Assembly (NCBI GenBank): GCA_003221075.1
Contig: QHUF01000034.1
Coordinates: forward strand, 1-9,593
From: Gemmatimonadota bacterium
GTDB lineage: Bacteria > Gemmatimonadota > Gemmatimonadetes > Gemmatimonadales > GWC2-71-9
Direction: 5' to 3'
Length of the DNA: 9,593 nt
Part shown: positions 6,698 through 9,593 of the stretch, one piece after another
How positions within the stretch are numbered: position 1 is the stretch's first letter
How the letters are laid out: each line of letters opens with the position of its first letter
Notes under the pieces: model-generated
The model's input: the letters and a program-made list of their open reading frames with translations, nothing else
The model's database searches: none
What the model was told of the DNA's origin: nothing
Translations under genes and position numbers: made by a program

Positions 6698-7248
6698 CGT
6701 GCCTGCTCCTTCCAGTCAGCCAGCAGCGTGCGCAGACGGCGACGCGCGTGAAACACTTCCGATCGCACTGTTCCTTCCGGGATTCCCAGAATCCCGGCGA
6801 TTTCGGCGTGCGAGTACCCTTCGACATCGAACAACACGACTGCCATCCGCCGGCGCTCGGGCAGCTCGCCGAGCGCGGTTCGCAACCGCGCACCCAGCTC
6901 GCTCCGGATTGCCGCCGCGTCAGGCCGTGGACCTCCACCCACCAATGCCGGGTCGAGGGGCTCGGCCTGCCGCACGTTGCGGCGCCGCCGCCGGTCCGTG
7001 GCCGCGTTGGCCACGATACGCATCAACCACGGGCCAAAGGGACGGCGTGTATCGTACTGCGCGAGCTTCACCAGGGCGGAGAGAAATCCGTCCTGCGCGG
7101 CGTCATCCGCATCATCGGGATCGCCCAACACGCCCCGCGCGACCCGCCGCGCCTGCGCCGCATAGCGCTCGACGAGTACGCCGAATGCGGCGCGATCGCC
7201 CGCTAAAGCCTTAGCAACTAAGCCTTTGTCCTCTTCGCTGCTTCCCAT
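6694..7248 (-). CDS. RNA polymerase ECF-type sigma factor (184 aa)
   Basis: Directs RNA polymerase to a stress regulon. Region 2 spans about residues 18-92, including the acidic DPDDADDAAQDGFLSAL (43-59) and the promoter-melting part ending FGPWLMRIVANAATD (71-85) followed by a run of arginines. After a variable linker, region 4 (about 115-177) shows LPERRRMAVVLFDVEGYSHA and the helix-turn-helix AGILGIPEGTVRSEVFHARR (151-170), which binds the -35 element. ATG 7248 is selected because the family homology begins right there. An ATG at 7299 has a better upstream GGGAG and would overlap the previous gene by 11 bases, but would add a proline-rich 17-residue leader unlike the family; it cannot be excluded. 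The stop overlaps the next gene, the probable anti-sigma factor. The usual logic is that the sigma factor drives its own operon, hence the LTxxQ protein and efflux genes; that is inferred, as no promoter was recognised. Confidence 0.93.
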   Translation of the reverse strand: MGSSEEDKGLVAKALAGDRAAFGVLVERYAAQARRVARGVLGDPDDADDAAQDGFLSALVKLAQYDTRRPFGPWLMRIVANAATDRRRRRNVRQAEPLDPALVGGGPRPDAAAIRSELGARLRTALGELPERRRMAVVLFDVEGYSHAEIAGILGIPEGTVRSEVFHARRRLRTLLADWKEQAR

Positions 7249-7288
7249 ACGCGCAGCGCCGGCCGGAGGTTGAGGGGGAGAGGGAAAG

Positions 7289-8671
7289 TCAGGCAACATC
7301 GCTCTCCCGGCGGCGCCGCCGGCGGGCCATGGCAAACCCGGCGAGCCACATCGATGTCGCCAGCGCCGCGATGGCGAGGGCGGTGCTGGTGACGAGTGGA
7401 AACAGGATCAGCAGTACCCCGACCACCAGTAACGCGGATGCTGCGGCGCCCGCCAACATGCGGCGCGCGCCGCCGGCCACCTGCATCAACGCGACGGCAG
7501 CGACGGCCCGGCGGTCACGGAGCGAGCGTTTGTGCTGTGGCGGAGGAGGATCTTGTCCCGCGGCCGCAGCGATGAGCCGCGGCGGCAACGGGAGCCGGCG
7601 ACGCGCCATCAGCACGATCTCACGGCTCTGCCCCATGTCATGCAGGAATTGCTTCGCGAGTGTCGCGGTCAGGCCGTCGTGCTCGGCGACGAGGTCGAGC
7701 TCGTAATTACCCAGCAGGCTCGAGACATTGAGGTTACTCGATCCCACGCGCGCCCACTCGTGATCACCCACGAGCGTCTTGGCGTGAACCATCGGGCCGC
7801 GATACTCGAAGATCCGCGCACCCGCGTGCAGCAGTTCGCGGTACCCGCCGCGAGTAAACGTGCGAACGATCGGAATGTCGGTGGTGCCAGGGAGCAGCAG
7901 GCGCACATCCACGCCGCTGCGTGCCGCGTCTACGAACGCCGCGAACAGTGGTGGCGGTGCGACGAGATACGCGTCCGTGATCCACAACCGCTCCGTCACC
8001 GCCGCCGCGAGCAACTGGACGGCGCGATAGATGCGTGACTGCCCCGGGAAGCCTTCCACTACGCGCACCGCGGAGGGACCACACTCCTCCGGCGCCGCGG
8101 TGGTCTCATCCTCGGGGAGCGCGCGGCCGGCGCGCGCCCACATCCGGACGAACGCCGCTTCCAACGCCGCCACCGCGGGCCCGCACACGGCGAGCATCGT
8201 ATCGCGCCAGCACGCCCGCCCGTCCGCCAGGTTGCCGGCCCATTCGTCGCCGATGCAGAGGCCGCCCGTCATCGCCTTTTCGCCGTCTACGACGAGCAGC
8301 TTGCGGTGGTCACGGCTCAATGCTGCGATCGGACCACTCGTCCAGATCGGGCGAAACGGGCGGACGTCTACACCAGCGCTCCGCAGCGCACGCCAGTAGG
8401 CGCGGCTGGTGCCGCGGCACCCGAAGGCATCGTAGAGGATACGCACGCGCACGCCGGCGCGCGCCCGGTCCGCCCACGCCGCCGCGAAGCGCTTCCCGGT
8501 GGCGTCGTGGTGGATGATGTAATTCTCGAAGTGAACCGTCCGCTCTGCACTCATGATCATCTCGAGCATGGCGTCGAGCGCGTCGCTGCTGATCGCGATG
8601 TGGCGGACGAGGTTGCCGGGAATGGGACGTGCGCCCGTCGCCCGATCCAGCGCGTGCGAAAACGGATTCAC
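7289..8671 (-). CDS. Phospholipase D / cardiolipin synthase-type protein with two HKD motifs and C-terminal membrane helices (460 aa)
   Basis: Member of the PLD superfamily, whose bacterial cardiolipin synthases join two phosphatidylglycerol molecules or exchange phosphatidyl groups at the inner membrane. Both catalytic HxKxxxxD motifs are complete: HRKLLVVD (H122, K124, D129) and HAKTLVGD (H296, K298, D303). Each is followed by its supporting block: the Gly-Gly of TGGLCIGDEW after the first, and GSSNLNVSS with LLGNYELDL after the second. The N-terminal catalytic lead VHFENYIIHHDATGKRF (46-62) is also typical. Residues about 405-449 form two hydrophobic helices ending in a run of arginines. 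E. coli ClsA has its membrane helices at the N-terminus, so this arrangement is reversed. It starts at GTG 8671, overlapping the previous TGA (GTGA), with GGGAGG immediately upstream. Cardiolipin synthesis is likely but not proven; another phosphatidyl-transfer or phospholipase activity is possible. Confidence 0.93.
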   Translation of the reverse strand: MNPFSHALDRATGARPIPGNLVRHIAISSDALDAMLEMIMSAERTVHFENYIIHHDATGKRFAAAWADRARAGVRVRILYDAFGCRGTSRAYWRALRSAGVDVRPFRPIWTSGPIAALSRDHRKLLVVDGEKAMTGGLCIGDEWAGNLADGRACWRDTMLAVCGPAVAALEAAFVRMWARAGRALPEDETTAAPEECGPSAVRVVEGFPGQSRIYRAVQLLAAAVTERLWITDAYLVAPPPLFAAFVDAARSGVDVRLLLPGTTDIPIVRTFTRGGYRELLHAGARIFEYRGPMVHAKTLVGDHEWARVGSSNLNVSSLLGNYELDLVAEHDGLTATLAKQFLHDMGQSREIVLMARRRLPLPPRLIAAAAGQDPPPPQHKRSLRDRRAVAAVALMQVAGGARRMLAGAAASALLVVGVLLILFPLVTSTALAIAALATSMWLAGFAMARRRRRRESDVA

Positions 8672-9246
8672 CCTCCCTCCCCGAGGCCCAGCGAGGGTTC
8701 CACCGGACGGAGCGCCTGGATACAGAACGCGATATGATCGTCGAGCGGCACGCCGAGCTCCTCGGCGCCCTGGCGGACCTCATCGCGGTTCACGCCGCGT
8801 GCGAACGCCTTGTCCTTGAGTTTCTTCTTGACCGACGACACCTCGAGATCCGCGAAGCTCTTGGACGGACGCACCAGCGCGCACGCGACCAGGAATCCAC
8901 ACAGCTCGTCGACCGCAAAGAGCGTCTTCGCCATGGACGTGTCGCGCGGCACGCCGGAGTAGGTCGCGTGTCCCAACACCGCCCGCAGCAGCGGCTCGGC
9001 GACGCCTTTGGAGCGCAGCAGATCGACGCCCCAGGCGGGATGACCCTCGGTGGCCGAGTGCTCGGCGTTGGGGAATTTCTCGTAGTCGAAGTCGTGCAGC
9101 AGGCCGACGAGACCCCACGGCTCGGGATCCTCGCCGAATTTGGAGGCATAAGCCCGCATCGCGGCCTCGACCGCGAGCATGTGCTGGCGCAGCGAAGGCG
9201 ATTGCGTGTGCTCGTGCATGAGGGACAGGGCTTCGGCTCGGTTCAC
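8668..9246 (-). CDS. HD-superfamily hydrolase, COG2316-like (192 aa)
   Basis: Predicted metal-dependent phosphohydrolase. The HD signature is visible: His22 (RQHMLAVE), the His51-Asp52 pair (GLLHDFDYEKFP), His93 (LGHATYSG) and Asp113 (FAVDELCGFLVA). The downstream block LVRPSKSFADLEVSSVKKKL (125-144) with KDKAFARGVNRDEV is characteristic of the short stand-alone HD proteins grouped as COG2316, usually about 190 residues, so the gene looks complete. The substrate is not known to me; nucleotides or phosphoesters are the usual targets in the superfamily. GTG 9246 is preferred because it overlaps the previous stop in the same GTGA manner as other junctions here; another GTG at 9264 would add six residues. 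The stop overlaps the PLD start. No obvious biochemical link to its neighbours. Confidence 0.9.
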   Translation of the reverse strand: MNRAEALSLMHEHTQSPSLRQHMLAVEAAMRAYASKFGEDPEPWGLVGLLHDFDYEKFPNAEHSATEGHPAWGVDLLRSKGVAEPLLRAVLGHATYSGVPRDTSMAKTLFAVDELCGFLVACALVRPSKSFADLEVSSVKKKLKDKAFARGVNRDEVRQGAEELGVPLDDHIAFCIQALRPVEPSLGLGEGG

Positions 9247-9593
9247 TGGATCTCGACCCCCCACCGTTCACTCCACAACGCGAGCATGAGCTGCGGCCAC
9301 AGCCGGCGCGCATGATTCCGGCGACCGGACCGGTGCTCCGCCAGGAGCGGCGAGTCCAGCAAGCGGTCAGCCAGCGGCCCGAGTCCTGTGTTCAGCCAGC
9401 GCGCCACGGGTACGGAAAGACCCCGTTTCCGGCGGTCGATGGCCACATCGGGCACCAAGCCACGCGCTGCTTCCTTTAATATCGCCTTGGTGGTGAGGCC
9501 CCGCACCTTGAGATGCGAAGGGCCCGGAAGCACCAGCTCCATCACTTCGCGATCGAGGAAGGGCGCCCGGGCCTCGACCGAAGCGAGCATCGT
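9243..9593 (-). CDS. Asparagine synthase (glutamine-hydrolysing)-type amidotransferase, C-terminal fragment
   Basis: Only the last 116 codons lie in the window; the 5' end is beyond base 9593. The synthetase domain end of the AsnB family is recognisable: SVEARAPFLDREVMELVLPG matches the family block that precedes the LKxRG and TKxIL motifs (HLKVRGLTTKAILKEAARGL), then the positively charged RRKRGLSVPVARWL segment, which resembles the conserved KxGFxxPxxxWL block, and the closing HARRLWPQLMLALWSERW. Family members transfer ammonia from glutamine to aspartate, or to other carboxyl groups in polysaccharide or peptide pathways. Which of these applies cannot be decided without the N-terminal glutaminase part. 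Between LLDSP and AEHRSGRRNHARRLW the protein lacks the 12-20 residues relatives usually have (a FDPxxVxxLL-type helix), though the frame stays open. Stop TGA at 9245-9243 overlaps the next start. Confidence 0.88.
   Translation of the reverse strand, partial: TMLASVEARAPFLDREVMELVLPGPSHLKVRGLTTKAILKEAARGLVPDVAIDRRKRGLSVPVARWLNTGLGPLADRLLDSPLLAEHRSGRRNHARRLWPQLMLALWSERWGVEIQ

Noticed and set aside
1..9593. tRNA, rRNA, transposase or integrase genes
   Set aside because: I looked on both strands and saw no tRNA-like or rRNA sequence and no transposase or integrase motif; nothing marks this as a mobile island.

Overview
The window is dense, visibly G+C-rich bacterial DNA in which every gene I can support lies on the minus strand, so it should be read from the high-coordinate end to the low-coordinate end. 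The mix of genes suggests a soil- or sediment-type bacterium, most likely Gemmatimonadota or a neighbouring phylum. The pointers are a split MacA/MacB-type exporter with a lipoprotein adaptor, an ECF sigma factor with a small membrane partner, and a DUF5916 outer-membrane protein. This placement is inference from protein style; there is no rRNA or marker gene here to prove it.

Layout in transcription order: (1) the C-terminal end of an asparagine-synthase-type amidotransferase, cut by the window edge (9593-9243); (2) an HD-superfamily hydrolase (9246-8668); (3) a two-HKD phospholipase D/cardiolipin synthase-type protein with C-terminal membrane helices (8671-7289); (4) an ECF sigma factor (7248-6694); (5) a short single-pass protein, probably its anti-sigma factor (6697-6326); (6) a Spy/CpxP-like LTxxQ periplasmic protein (6309-5896); (7) a TolC-family outer-membrane channel, frameshifted (5896-4795); (8) a MacB-type ATPase (4798-4055); (9) a MacA/HlyD-type lipoprotein adaptor (4058-2499); (10) a MacB-type permease, frameshifted (2497-1362); (11) an intergenic long inverted repeat built from ATTGCGG heptamers (1361-1250); (12) the N-terminal 412 codons of a CBM9-like/DUF5916 protein running off the other edge (1237-1). 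Most of genes 1-10 are joined by GTGA, ATGA or TAATG overlaps or very short gaps, so they look like one translationally coupled transcription unit. There is no gene-free stretch above about 125 bases.

Functionally, genes 4-10 form a coherent envelope-stress module: a sigma/anti-sigma pair, a periplasmic sensor or chaperone, and a complete tripartite ABC efflux pump (TolC + ATPase + adaptor + permease). The phospholipid-modifying PLD protein just upstream fits an envelope theme.

The most notable observation is that two core pump genes, TolC and the permease, each carry an internal loss of a conserved family block together with a reading-frame change, and the amidotransferase end also looks shorter than its family. 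Either this locus is decaying or the assembly dropped short segments; raw reads would decide. I do not see clear evidence for an entirely new biological system. The heptamer inverted repeat and a G10 tract at the gene 6/gene 7 junction are the best non-coding leads.
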